A program made the position numbers and the translations under genes. From Lactuca virosa (Eukaryota > Streptophyta > Magnoliopsida > Asterales > Asteraceae): a stretch of DNA of 64,000 bases. How positions within the stretch are numbered: the stretch's first letter is position 1; the number at the start of each line of letters is the position of its first letter. The notes under the pieces are model-generated. The model made no database searches. It had not been told where the DNA came from and saw only the letters and a program-made list of their open reading frames with translations. Positions 33,020-44,816 of the stretch are shown one piece after another. The stretch covers positions 410,830,112 to 410,894,111 of the forward strand of contig CAKMRJ010001112.1 of assembly GCA_928212115.1 (NCBI GenBank), written 5' to 3'.

Positions 33020-33526
33020 GTTGGTAGATAGCGTGAGTGCGTTGTTAGGACGCAGAAAGAACAGTAGTACCCACCAGTTCGGGTGTAGCAGTGAGGATAT
33101 GGAAATCCACAGATTGGATTTCGGAATTACCCAGACGGATTAGACCTAGTTAAGCCAGTGATGAGAATGTAGGAGCGCCACTATAGTTATAGGATTAGAA
33201 AAGAAATGGACCATGTGAGGTCGTTTGTGATTTAAGGCTACCTTTGGTCATGTAGCAATCACTTTTAGTCTTGGATTTGATGACGACAGGATTTGACGCA
33301 TGGGCCCAATCGGTTAGATCAGAAAGTTGTTAAATTCCAGTGGCATGATAACTAGTTGCAACATGTTCCAGAGAAGGATTTCGTTCAGAAGTCGTGTGAG
33401 GCGACTAAGTGGGAGTCCTTTGGCTCCGCAGCCGGGCCGGAACCCAGTATTTTAGATGACCGTCGGATGAATTGAGACCGGGAAAGTCTCGATAGATTTT
33501 GGGAAAGCGGTCATGTAGCAGCATGT

Positions 33527-33722
33527 TGTTTCAGGCAGTTCAGTGTTTCAGGCAGTTCAGTGTTTCAGGCAGTTCAGTGTTTCAGGCAGTTCAGTGTTTC
33601 AGGCAGTTCAGTGTTCAGGCAGTTCAGTGTTTCAGGCAGTTCAGTGTTCAGGCAGTTCAGTGTTTCAGGCAGTCAGTGTTTCAGGCAGTTCAGTGTTTTC
33701 AGGCAGATCAATGTTTCAGACA
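33527..33722 (+). repeat. 17-bp tandem repeat, ~11-12 copies
   Basis: TGTTTCAGGCAGTTCAG is repeated head to tail with copies of 16-18 bp (losing a T or TT), then decays (TCAGGCAGATCAA, TCAGACAGTTTTG). Frames at 33499-33838 are repeat translations. Confidence 0.96.
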
Positions 33723-34064
33723 GTTTTGGGTCTCCAGCAGTAATGGTAATTGAGGATCTCATGTATGGTAAGCGTAACAGATTGCTGAGTAATGCTAAGT
33801 CACCCGCCGCGGCTTTCATCTATAATGATTTAGTATGAGTGGTCTGTCAGGGATTCAGACCATCTCGAGACAACCGATTTCAGACGGAGTAGATGTGAAC
33901 TTGTTGCAAAGAATTCGTTCATCTGCAGAATTTTAGAACCATGCGCGGGTTGGTCACGGGTACCCTAAGAAGGCTTGGGTGTACCTAGGGTTGTGGCCAG
34001 GATACTAGAGTAGGTTGGCATGTAAGGAATTATAGAGGTTGATTTCGAGGACGAAATCCAACTT

Positions 34065-34077
34065 AAGTGGGGGAGAG
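34065..34077 (+). other. Gypsy-B polypurine tract
   Basis: AAGTGGGGGAGAG immediately before TTGTAACACC, preceded by TCGAGGACGAAATCC, the standard pre-PPT phrase of plant Gypsy elements. Confidence 0.92.
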
Positions 34078-34078
34078 T

Positions 34079-36882
34079 TGTAACACCCCGTTTAATTAAT
34101 AAATAAACAAATAAATTAATAAATGTAACTCCCAGACTAAATTGTGAAGAATTTTGATAGTTGAGGGTTGTTTAGTAAATTACAGAGTTGATTGAGAAGA
34201 ATCTTAGAAGTGGGGGTATGTTTGGTAATTATTAGGACCTAAAATGAAAAAAAATTATGGAATCAGGGGCCAAAGAGTAACTATTGGATTAAAGTTGAAA
34301 AAATTTAATGAAGGAGGGGCTGAACTTGTACAATATGAAAGAAGTTTGAAGGGTACGGGTGAACCCGTCACCCTAGCGTGCAGCCTCCATATTTAATCTA
34401 ATGCAAACCCTAAACCGCCATTTTTACTCCAGCCGCCACCACCATGTGTTACACTTTCAGCCGCCACCTTCTTCTTGTTCTTTCGACCAGTCAAGAGCAT
34501 CGCCTGCTGCCTCACCGACGAGTACCACCACATTGCTGCCACCGGAGACGTTAGGAAGTCGGAGGAGCCACCGAGACCCACGAAGGAGGCGGTGAACGCC
34601 GTTGTTGAGTATGAACGACCTGAAACTCTCGGTTAATCCAACGCAAACCACCCATCTATCCTTTCTTCTTCGTTCTTTCTGTGATTTGGTGTTGTGTACA
34701 TCAGGTGCTGCCGCCAGCAGCCCTATGGTCGCCGTTTGGGTCGCCACCATTGTTGGTCGCCATCTCTAGGGTTCCGTTTGTCGCCTGCCACCCGTAGTGG
34801 CTGAGTTGGAGGTGTCTCGGCCTTTAGACCATGTTTTCGAGTGTGCACATAGGTTTGCTTGATTGGTAATCAAGAGAAACCGCCGGCTGTCATCGTGAAA
34901 CCACCACCATTGCCGCCTCTCCGGGGTCGTGCCGCCGCCAAACGCCACCAGGTGGGTGGCTGTGTTACTGTTCCGGGAATGGAGTAATTATGTGTGTGTG
35001 TGTGTTATTCAATGATGTGGTGTTGGGTGTTTATTTGGCCGGAAAAAAAAAGAGCCACCGCCGCCACGAGCCACTGCCGGCCGCCACTAGGGTGGCTGTG
35101 TGTGTATTATGTTAGTTAGTGTCTGTGTCTATTTTTGGTTTCAAGCATTGTATCTGTAATTAGCAAAGAATAATGAAAATAAAAACCACCACCGTAAGGT
35201 GGTGGCCGCCGCCGTGAATCGTCGTTGACCACCACTACCCGAGGTGGTAGTAGGTGGTGCCCCACTAGCAAAACCCTAATGGACCTAGCAAAAACCCTAA
35301 TGGGCTTAAAGATTAGTTTTGGGCCTATTGGGCCATGTTTGGCTGGGGAAACCCTAATTTTGGATATGAGGGCCTTGGACTTATTGGATCCACCTTTGGG
35401 CCATTAGGATTGGATTGTGTATTAAGCCAAAATTATTCCATATCATTTATCTAGTAGAGTAAAGGAGTTAATGGATTAAGTCATTAATGGGTTAAGTGAG
35501 AAACACTTAACCATAATCGTCATTTTATGTGAAACCCTAATTTCACTTGGCTTTATGTTGGGCCTTTCTATTGGGCTTTGGTGTTTGAGCTAATAATGGG
35601 CCATCCAAGATCAATCTTTGGACTGGAATATTTAGATGGGCTTTAGGGTAAGGCCCATATGAGGGTGTGGGCCCAATTTGGAAAATTGGGCCATAGATGG
35701 GCCATGGTTTGGGCCTTGATGGTTATATGATATTGGGCCATTAGAAATACCAAATGTTGGACTGGACTTTGGTTGGGCCTTAGATGAGACCATGTGAAGG
35801 TTTGGGCCCAATTTGGAAAATTGGGCCATATGTTGGGCTTTGAGCCATAGTTGGACTTTTGGGCCTTTGGATTGGGCCTTGAGCTTGAGTCAAGCTAAGT
35901 TAAGGGTAAAGTAGTCTTTTTACCCCAAGCATGGATTTATGGATATGCGTTAGAACCCAATTATTAATTTTGGTGTTATTTTGATGTTGACAGATTTGGG
36001 ACTCTGTCATCCAGCAGCTAGGGTTTTGTCAGCAGGATTTCAGCAGTGTGAGGTGAGTTTTCCTTTAGTAGGAACGGGTCTAAGGCACCAATGTCGGCCC
36101 GTTTAAGTAGTAGAGTATGCCGGGGTGAGCTCGAGAAGTAGTTATGTATGCGTGATGTCTTTGTGATTCATGCATGTTTATGTGTTATGTATTATGTGTT
36201 CCGGACTCCGGTCCGATGCAGGGCAAGCCCAATGTTGTACATGTGATTATGTTATATGCTATGTGTTCCGGGGAAAGCCCGATGTCGGGGCAAGCCCGAT
36301 CTATGTTAGTCATTATGCCTTTATTATGTATTTGAGGGCGAGCCCGATGTATGCTAGTTTATGTGTTATATTATGTTGTTTCGGGCTTCGGTCCGATGTC
36401 GGGGCAAGCCCGATGTAGATTATGTGATTATGTTATGTATGTGTCGGGGTAAGCCCGATGTCGGGGTGAGCCCGATGCCCGTTGCGGTCGGATGTCGGGG
36501 TGAGCCTGATGTCAGACAGGAGTCTGATGTCGGGTAAGCCGATGTCGGGATTCCTCCCGATGCAGTTGGGAGTAGTCCCAGAGTTATGTTAATTGTTATA
36601 TGTGTTTTGTATGGTATGTGGTAGTTTGGGGGAGCTCACTAAGCTTCGTGCTTACGGTTTTCAGTTTTGGTTTCAGGTGCTTAAGTTTTCAAAAGAGGAG
36701 CTCGGGAAGATTGCAGTGCACACACCATTTGTTCAGCCTGGGATGTTTATACTCTAATATATTTGACAGATGTTATTATGTTCTTGAGATATATGATTTA
36801 TGATTTTATATGTTGAAAGATAATTATGGTTTTATTAATGATTTAAAACTAAATTTTTGGACCGTGTTTTTGGGATGTTTCA
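34079..36882 (+). repeat. Gypsy-B 3' LTR
   Basis: 2,804 bp, TGTAACACCCC...GGGATGTTTCA. It matches the 5' LTR throughout. The length difference comes mainly from the TCGGGG array (36118-36570), which has fewer units, and from small indels such as a missing repeat of 'ATCAGGGTTTAGAAAACCCTAA' near 35350. Confidence 0.93.
36053..36676 (+). other. Predicted intron in the Gypsy-B 3' LTR
   Basis: Same GAG|GTGAGT donor and TTTCAG acceptor as the 5' LTR copy. The stem-loop before the acceptor (TAAGC-ttcgt-GCTTA) is unchanged. Confidence 0.45.
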
Positions 36883-38231
36883 TAAACCCTTTGGTCTTCT
36901 CCCTTACATGTTATGCATGAATGATCAAAAACTCTAAACCTATATTCCCTAACATTCTCGATTTATTTATGATTGTGCGTCTAACATCAAGATAATACCA
37001 GATCTTCCATTGTTATATTATTGAATCAAGATAAAACCCCTTTGTTGTCTCCCTTTGCTCATCTCCTTTTAGATAGAATCCTCTTAGCAAATTTAAAACA
37101 CTTATCCCCACTTTCATGTCGATTTTGTTTCAAGAACTAAAACTACTGATTTCAAGAGCCAATTTTTAGGAATCTTTCATATCATGGTGATTTACCTATG
37201 CTGATTTAATCAATCGCTTGAAAAACTATTATACACGATTAAAACACTTTAGATGAATATTGAAGATAACGGGGATGGGTAATCTGGTTAATTGTTGGAT
37301 GTGAAGTATATAACTAAAACAAAATAATTATATTATTGTGGGTTGAAAACCTTATGTACTCACCAGGCCTCCCATCCTGACCCATTCATTTTCTTTGTTT
37401 CACAGGTAGCGATACAAAGGTACATGGATTGTGATGTTTGGATCTAATAAGAGATTTGAGGAGATGTAGGCCATTAGTATGATAAGATGTTGTAAGTCCT
37501 GCTAAGACAAGTTTATGCTTATGTTTTGTATTAGTTATGACATCTCATGTTTTAAATATTAATGAAAAACATTTCGTCGGAAATGCTTTGATATTGATAT
37601 TATATCACATTACAAATATTTTGGGAACAAATGTCGCAATAATATAATACTATGAATTAAATATGCATAAAGAAAAAGTTTTTATTGGCCGTAAAATTGG
37701 GGATCCCACAAGAACCCTTGTGCACTTGATATTTGATCTCTTTCTTGAAAATATAGCCTTGCTACCTGTTGATCTACATGCCTTGTTTTCTTCCTCCCTC
37801 CTAGTCTATCTTCCTCTTTCTTTGTTTTATTTCACAACTAGACACACAATGAGATTGTATTGGGTATCCATCCCTAATCGATGCACATAGGTTTCTTCGT
37901 TTCCCAGTCGGCGTATGGAATTTTAGGAGCCAAATTGACGTCCCCACAAAGCACCTCTCCAAACACTACTCTTGTCAGGGGTATTTTCGAGTGTTCACCA
38001 TCTTGAATTCAAAATAAATAAAAAAAATTCGCAGATAGCATATCTCTATTTAAGATACAATTCCCACGAGGTAGCATATAACATAATTGAATTTTTTTTC
38101 CATTGGCACTACTAAAGTTCATTTATCATGTATTTATAGTGGCTATCCTAAGCAAATATAACTCATATTACTATCTCTCACGGTTCAAGTCTAGGAATCT
38201 ATACTACAGATTCCTATTTCCCTTAAACCAC
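36883..38231. repeat. Older LTR-type relic and AT-rich sequence
   Basis: 36883 continues the sequence left of 27216. On the plus strand ACTCACCAGGCCTCCCATCCTG (37357-37378) shows the same ACTCAC plus stem-loop (CAGG...CCTG) signature, followed by TTTGTTTCACAG at 37405. This suggests the tail of another Gypsy LTR ending near 37640. The frame at 37663-37890 has no recognisable content. Confidence 0.4.
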
Positions 38232-38244
38232 AACTTTGATACCA
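38232..38244 (-). other. Primer-binding-site relic (tRNA-iMet type)
   Basis: Plus-strand AACTTTGATACCA is the complement of TGGTATCAAAGTT, five bases left of TGTAATACCC. This marks the U5 end of a minus-strand LTR beginning at 38249. Confidence 0.55.
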
Positions 38245-38605
38245 ACTTGTAATACCCGACTAATTAATACAAAGTACAATGGTCGGATCCATATATAAGT
38301 TTATTTCTTTCTAAATGTACATCAAGTAAAAAAATACAATAAATTTATTTTTATTCTTGTTTTCACCCAAAAAATAGAATAACTTATCACATTGATGTTT
38401 ATTTATTTTTCATTTTACTTACATTTGGGGTTTTATTTACTTTGATAAAACATTTATCCCTAAAATTCCATTCTTTTAATTAAACAAAAGCTCTAATACA
38501 TTTGGTACGTATTCATATTTTTCAGGTGATACACTTGATCACATTCATCAAGGCTTCATGTTGTTCGACCATTAACTCCTTATATCTATTTTTCATGGTT
38601 TCCTC

Positions 38606-41476
38606 TGTAACATCCCAAAATTATAGACCAAAAATTTCATTTTAATTAAGTTATTATATAAAACCAACAGTATAAAAACATTCATAATAATATCTCATGT
38701 CAAAACCAAAGTGTCAATAATCAAAACATATTATCATAAAACCATATCAGAGTATAATCCCAAAGATCTCATGTGCGGAAAACATAGCGTGATGCGATGC
38801 GATCAAGCCGGCTCCTTTCCTTTGAAAACGAGGACCTGAAACCAAAATTGTAAACTTTAAGCACGAAGCTTAGTGAGTTCCCCATCATACCACATACCAT
38901 ACAAATCACATACTGTCAGGCATACCGGGGTGCCCGACATACCCTGCTGAGCATACCGGGGTGCTCAACCTACCCCTGTTAGGAATACCAGGGTGCCCAA
39001 CCTACCCCTTCGGTCCTGTCGACCGGTAACCGGGGACTATTTCACCCCTACTACTACCACATAATATCATATCGCATACATCATAATTTGTCTAGCGTAG
39101 CTGGGTACTAAACTACCCTTCGGCCCAATCGACCGGTAATCGGGGACTATTCCCCCTACTACCACTATCACATAACATCATATCATGCTAACACATAAAA
39201 CATATCATGTAGTAGCAAACCTAGATAATTATCACAAAGACGATCATCTATCAACCAACTCCTACTAGTGGGCCGGCATTGTGGCCGTAGACTCACTTCT
39301 ACTGGAAGGTAACTCACCTCACACTGCTGAAGTCCCGCAGACGAAAACTCTAGCTGCTGGGTGACAGGTTCCCGATCTGTCAACATCAAAATAACACCCA
39401 ATTAATAATTGGGTTCCAACACATATCCATAAGTCCATACTTGGGTTAAAAGGCTTCTTTACCCCTATCTTAGCTTGATTCAAGCCCAAGGCCCAATCGA
39501 AAGGCCCAAAAGTCCAACTATGAATCAAAGCTCAACATATGGCCCAATTTCCAAATTGGGCCCAAACCTTTACATGGTATTATTCTAAGGCCCAACCATT
39601 TAGTCCAGTCCAAACACTTGGCATTTCTAATGGCCCAATATCTCATAATCATAAAGGCCCAATTATGGCCCATCTATGGCCCAATTTTCCAAATTGGGCC
39701 CAAATCCCTCACATAGGCCTTACCTTAATGCCCATTAAATTATTCTAGTCCATTTGCTTGTTCTTGGATGGCCCATTATTGGCCCAATCACCAACGCCCA
39801 ATAGAAAGGCACAACTTAAGGCCCAAGTGAAATTAGGGTTTCACATAAAATGACAATTAGGGTTAAGTGTTTCTCACTTAACCCATTAAATACTTAATCC
39901 ATTAAGTCCATCACTACTAGATAAGTCATATGGTATGCTCGGGTGTAATTAATAATTCAATTCCAATGGCCCAACGTGGGTCCCGATAAGTCCAAGGCCC
40001 ATATATCCAAAATTAGGGTTTTCTAAACCCTAATTAGGGTTTCCAACCCATTCATAGACCAATAGGCCCAAAACCAAATCCTTAGGTCAATTAGGGTTTA
40101 TCAGGCCCATTAGGGTTTATTAGGCCCATTAGGGTTTTAGTCCCTTTGTCCAAACATCCCAAACGAATCAAACACAACAAGCACATCGCCACCCAACACG
40201 GCGGCTGGTGGCGGCAGGAGGCGGCAGCCACCACCTCATGGTGGTGGTTATAGTTTTCTATTATTATTCTGGGCACCATTTACAATTTACAACTCAATAA
40301 CACACATACACACACTAATATAAACATACACACACAGCCACCCTAGTGGTGGCCGGCGGTGGTACGTGGTGGCAGTCACCACCTCACGGTGGTGGTGGTG
40401 GCTGTTCTCGCTTTCCAACCAAGCAAACCACACCACACGCACTCAACAGAAAAGCACACACACACGCGTTTTCTTGCTTGCAAATGGATCCAGCCACCCA
40501 CCTGGTGGCGTATGGTGGCGGTGATGACACGAGGAGGCGGTAGCAGCGGCAATCACCGGTGGTTTTCGATGACAGCCACCACCTTACCGTGGTGGCGAGT
40601 TTCCTTGACTCCCTACCCAGCAACATACGTCTACAGAACCCTAGTCGTCACGAGCTCGATGTTGAGATGCACTCCGATCTCAGCCACTTCTCGTGGTAGC
40701 GCAAGGCAACCGGGAAGGAGCACCAGCCACAACAGCCGCCCAGGATGATCAACAGCGACCGTGCAGTGGCAGAAGAAGGCGGAGAGGTGCGATTCAATTC
40801 TACCGGTCGTTGGGAGCGGCGGCAACAGGAGGAAAGAAGAAGATGACGCTCGTTCTTGGTTCTCGTCGGCAGCTGGACGGCAACGTGCTGGAGGGTGGCT
40901 CTTGTCGGCGGCATGGACGTTGGTGGCCGCTAGGATCTTCGTCTGGCCGGAAACGTGAAGGAATCGGGTGGCGGCTGGAGGAGAGCACGAGGATGGTGAA
41001 GTTGACGGCGGAGAATAGTATCCCTAGGCTTAGGGTTTGTTCATCCAAACATGGGAGGGAAAGGATGCACCGGGTTTAAGTCCGGTATCCCATCCAAACT
41101 TCCTACTAATTTGTCACAACCAGTCCCTTCTAACCATATATTTTTCAAACTAAGCCCAAATTTTACCAAACGGCCCCCATCCTCTAGAATCTTTACAATT
41201 CAGCTCCCTATGTTACCCCTTATCCCCTAATATCTTAATTATGACATATTCAGCCCTTCCACCTCTTTTCCTTTCAAATTAAATCCAAATAATTACCACG
41301 GAGGCCCTGTCTTCATAAATATTTACAAACTGAATCCAGAACTTACACTTTTAACCCCTGACTTCTAAAATTGTGAATTAGCTTCTCGAAACCAACACCT
41401 TGCTATATAATTATTGATTTTAGGGCTACTAGTCGATCATTAAATTATTTATTTATTAAATAAACGGGGTGTTACA
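38606..41476 (-). repeat. Solo LTR of the Gypsy-B superfamily, 2.87 kb
   Basis: It runs TGTAACATCCC...GGGGTGTTACA on the plus strand, with TCCTC on both sides (38601-38605 and 41477-41481). It shares with Gypsy-B LTRs the reversed GGCCC block, AAGCACGAAGCTTAGTGAGTTCC box and ACTCACCTCACACTGCTGAAG box. A GC-rich region (40190-41080) opens frames on both strands, as in Gypsy-B. There is no interior, so it arose by LTR-LTR recombination. An alternative reading takes GTGGGAGGA at the right as a PPT, but the perfect TSD favours a solo LTR. Confidence 0.8.
38836..39317 (-). other. Predicted intron in solo LTR 1
   Basis: On the minus strand the donor is GTGTGAG|GTGAGTTACC (39317). The acceptor TTTTGGTTTCAG ends at 38836, preceded by AACTCACTAAGCTTCGTGCTTA (stem TAAGC/GCTTA). 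Length 482 bp, shorter than in Gypsy-B, with conserved ends. Confidence 0.45.
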
Positions 41477-43406
41477 TCCTCCCACGTGGAAATAACCATA
41501 GACCACATGACTTTCCATTCAAATGGCTTGAGATGGGTTGCTTCATCTTTTTTCCTTTTTTGACAATATACTTAACCACTTTTCATCCAAACCTTATCAA
41601 ACTATACTTTAAACTATTTCTAATGCTTGGTATACTTTAATGTATTAATTACACTTGACTTAATACTTTCCTAAAATTTATATCATTTTTGGATTGTGAA
41701 TTAAACTGAGATTTTCAATTTAGACATACAATTTCATAAAAAGGGGTTTGTGAACTCATTTTGCATAAATAGGCATATTTGACCAATGTCATAATGAATA
41801 AGTCATATATACATCATAAAGGCTAAAGTAAACCTTATTTAGACCTCCAACATCTTATTACTCAATAAGTTCTAAATGACGACCATTATTATCCAGAAGC
41901 CTTGGAATATCTAATTCCATTAGAATCATGGGTTGTAATAGGATATTTTAGAGTTGATGACTCAAAACTTGTTTTACTTCATCTGTTTCTAGTTAACTTC
42001 AAATTATTTTTCCCCATTAACCCATTCTTCTAATTTAACCATTAACATGACCTAGTTTATAAGTTACAGATAATTCCAACAAACATGAATCCAACATTGG
42101 AATTAAAACCTAAAGTTCATGAGTTGCCATTAAAACCCTAAATTAAGCTCATACTCAACAAATGAAACTTAATGGTGTTTTATTGTTATCTAGATTGAGA
42201 CTTGATTCTAAATCATTGGAATAGTAAATCCAATCATAGTAAATCACTCAAATCTATTTGCAAGAGAATTTTCACCATGGATCAAGCTTCAAGCTCCAAA
42301 TCCTCACCAAACTCCATGAAAATCAATTATGGTTTAACCTCATGATGTAGGAGTTACAATGCAAAAACTAACATTATATTTAACCATTACTCAAGACATT
42401 ATGATCTAGTTTTTGGATTTGGTTCTAGACCCAAATGCTAGACCGAAATTAGCAAGGTAAATGGAGGGTTTCTACCTTCTAAACTCTATATGATCAACAA
42501 CCTTAAAGTCCTTGCTTCTTAGTAATTTGATTCCTTTTGAACACCATCAATTGATTAATAATTTTCCATAGCTGACCCTCTCTTACTCTAGATAATGATT
42601 CTCCTCTAAATAGAGAAACCTCTATATTTAAGTACTTTTTATGTTACACTATGGACCCCTAAGTTTGATTCTCTTAAATGGGCACTAAATTGACAAGTAT
42701 TTTTAATAGAACTTCTTATTCTTAAAAATTAACCCCATAATCTTTCATTCCTATCAATAACGTCTTGACCAATCTAATTTAGTCCTTTAAGTTTTTCCTA
42801 GTTGACAGTTTTGGTCCTTCTTTATAAATTTTTCTCTTAAACTGTATTTTGTTTATTCATATTTGATTATTTATCAAAAAAATATCCTGAAAACTCTTTA
42901 GAATTTTCATTTAATAATTTTTATTATTTACTTTGTTTTATATTATTTTCAAGAAGAAATTTTATTTCTCACTACAAAAGGAAAAAGCTCATAGACCCAT
43001 TTCACGGATTTTATATACACTATCTCTCCGACCACCACTACACACTCGTCTCTTTCCCTTGGTCATTGTCTCCCACCCTCTTGTAAACTATGAGCACCAT
43101 CATACTTGCCACCAATGACACCACACCACTTTTGTCATATATGTTTGTTATAACCTTTACCAAACCCATTTGACCAAAACAATACCTAAATCAGCCATAT
43201 CCATATCGACAACAGGGAGAGGGGTAGGTTATGATTTTCAGAAACACCATTATTTCTGAAATCTTATCAAACAGAGTTTTTGAAATCCCCATTGAATTCA
43301 TATACTAAAGTAGATTCTACTTAAAACTAAACTCAAAGAACTTACCTTTAGAAATCAAGAATCAAATAGATGAAAAATCAATAATCACAATCATAAGGGA
43401 ATTACA

Positions 43407-43835
43407 ACAATTCCCCCAACATCGATCCTTCCTCGTCTCTCTTACCCTTTATTGGCTTCTTGTCAGAGAATAAGCAGATGATGGTGGTAGTGTCTTACTG
43501 GAAAGGAAGGTTGGGGAACCACATACTAGAGAAAAAGATGATAGGGGAAACGGTGAAACTCGTAATGGGTATGAGGACGTCGTGGGAGAATAGACGTCAA
43601 CCAATGAAGAGAGCGATGGCTAGAAAAAAGGCAAAGGATATCGGTGAAGAGAACTGTGTGAGGTGGGTGTTCATTGAAGGGAAATGGGATCAGAGGTAGT
43701 AACAATGGTGGTGGATAAAGATACTGATAGCATTGGATAATGATGCCGGTTGAAGTTTGACAGTGATCAAATAATAGGGGTCGAGCCTTGACGGCTTCAA
43801 TAAGATAGAATGTTCGGTCCTCTAGTTTATATTAG
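43407..43835. other. Unassigned stretch
   Basis: A 79-residue plus frame at 43460-43699 is rich in Met, Lys and Arg and has no recognisable motif. I do not call it a gene. Confidence 0.5.
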
Positions 43836-44533
43836 TAGGGGTGAGAAAAACCGAACTCGGAAACTGGAAAAAAACCGACAAAACCAAAATCGCAAAACCG
43901 AAATCGAAATAGAACCTCATGATTTGGGTTTGAGTTTTTTTTTAAAAAAAAATTGAAATATTGGGTTCGGTTTCGGTTTTAGGAAATGTAAAAACCCGGA
44001 AAACCAAACGGAACTAAATCTTAATAAACATATGTATTATGTGCTTTATATATGTATATACACGTATTTTATAGGTTATAAACATAAATAGAAGCATGGT
44101 CAGGTGGTTAAGGCTTTAGGGTATTAACGAGGAGGTTGCAAGTTCGAAACTCGTGTCTTATATTTCATTCCTCTTATTTTGGTAGTTACTTAAAAGCATC
44201 CCACATCACCCATGGATTGAAACTTATCCAAATCTCCTCTCTTATATAATCATCATCTATCCTCATGCTTTATTGAGATATAACTCTAAGTCTCTCATCG
44301 CTTGAGGGATCAAAACATCAGCCATCTTCAACTTTATATAAGTGAGGACTTAAGGTGGTTTAAGAAATTGCTTGAGGTTTGGTTTAACTCATAAAACCAA
44401 AATTGAACCCGGAAACCTGAGTCGAAAACCAAACACTAATAAACCTTACTCGTTGGTTTGGGTTACAGTTTGGTTTTAAATTCATAGAAACTAGTGTTCT
44501 TTGGTTTGGGTTCGGTTTTATGTCAAACCGACC
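43836..44533. mobile_element. hAT/Ac-like non-autonomous element with nested SINE
   Basis: It starts TAGGGGTGAGAAAAACCG, Ac-like, with subterminal AACCGA/GGTTCGG repeats (GGGTTCGGTTTCGGTTTT) at the left and the inverse (TTGGTTTGGGTTCGGTTTT) at 44490-44540. The right terminus is obscured by a microsatellite. It contains no transposase. Confidence 0.45.
44093..44165 (+). mobile_element. tRNA-derived SINE head (pol III A and B boxes)
   Basis: TGGTCAGGTGGTTAAGG (44097-44113) fits a tRNA A box and AGTTCGAAACT (44141-44151) a B box. Spacing is about 30 bp, as in plant SINEs. The sequence cannot fold into a complete acceptor stem, so this is not a functional tRNA gene. The SINE tail is not delimited. 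Confidence 0.6.
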
Positions 44534-44547
44534 AACTGGTTTGGGTT

Positions 44548-44564
44548 TCTCTCTCTCTCTCTCT

Positions 44565-44624
<60 letters not shown>
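44548..44624. repeat. (CT)n(AT)n(GT)n microsatellite
   Basis: Three dinucleotide blocks in succession; a compound simple repeat. Confidence 0.97.
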
Positions 44625-44644
44625 CAAGAATGAGAAGATAAATA

Positions 44645-44816
44645 TTGTCCAAACCTCAGCAAGAAGATAGAGAAGAAGGGATAAACAACTCCTTTAACCC
44701 GCTCAACCTTCAAATTGGCAGTATCGATCATTGTCCAAACCTCAGCAAGAAGATAAAGAAGAAGGGATAAACAACTCCTTTAACCCGCTCAACCTTCAAA
44801 TTGGCAGTATCGATCA
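44645..44816. repeat. 86-bp tandem duplication
   Basis: TTGTCCAAACCTCAGCAAGA begins at 44645 and again at 44731, and the unit ends GGCAGTATCGATCA. A third TTGTC starts at 44817 and then diverges. The copies differ at one position seen (GATAGAG/GATAAAG), so the duplication is recent. The following 44817-45305 has no gene. Confidence 0.95.

Larger units (their letters stand above)
27216..36882 (+). mobile_element. Gypsy-B: Ty3/Gypsy element with intact LTRs and a gutted interior
   Basis: LTRs 27216-30060 and 34079-36882 flank a 4.0 kb interior. A perfect 5-bp TSD, TAAAC, is at 27211-27215 and 36883-36887. PBS (30064) and PPT (34065) are in place. The 5' LTR starts TATAACACCCC where the 3' LTR has TGTAACACCCC. 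In aligned stretches the LTRs differ by only about 2-3% by eye. By contrast the interior retains only broken gag and an RT fragment starting just after the missing YxDD core, and two tandem arrays occupy the place of the rest of pol. It is best described as a defective element probably mobilised in trans. Confidence 0.92.
38249..43406 (-). repeat. Probable minus-strand LTR relic (~2.3 kb) split by a solo LTR
   Basis: The left end, TGTAATACCC next to a PBS, and the right end, GGGAATTACA (43397-43406), are inverted copies of each other. With the 2,876 bp of solo LTR and TSD removed, about 2.28 kb remains. A minus-strand TATA-like TACTTAAATATAGA lies at about 42628-42641. To the right CAATTCCCCCAAC resembles a polypurine tract, which would make this an LTR shared by tandem or recombined elements. 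Much of 41482-43400 is otherwise featureless. Confidence 0.4.

Noticed and set aside
32696..33143. 146-codon frame with regular 19-residue repeats that looks like a repeat protein
   Set aside because: It is the translation of the 57-bp tandem array. The opposite strand is open as well, and there is no gene context.
33527..33722. Regular array considered as a CRISPR
   Set aside because: There are no unique spacers between units and the host is a plant; it is a simple tandem repeat.
33499..33838. Three overlapping frames with FRQFSV/FQAVQC repeats
   Set aside because: Translations of the 17-bp array in three phases.
40346..41079. Overlapping frames in the GC-rich region of solo LTR 1 (up to 129 codons)
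   Set aside because: Same LTR region as in Gypsy-B, with frames on both strands and no recognisable motif; compositional artefact.
41477..41490. GTGGGAGGA (minus strand) next to solo LTR 1, considered as the PPT of an element extending to the right
   Set aside because: The 5-bp TSD TCCTC matches perfectly on both sides and no Gypsy interior is readable to the right. The PPT reading is kept only as an alternative.
43460..43699. 79-codon frame considered as a small gene
   Set aside because: No motif and no supporting context; it lies in transposon-derived surroundings.
44093..44165. Possible functional tRNA gene
   Set aside because: A and B boxes are present but the acceptor and anticodon stems cannot be formed and it lies within a transposon; called a SINE head.
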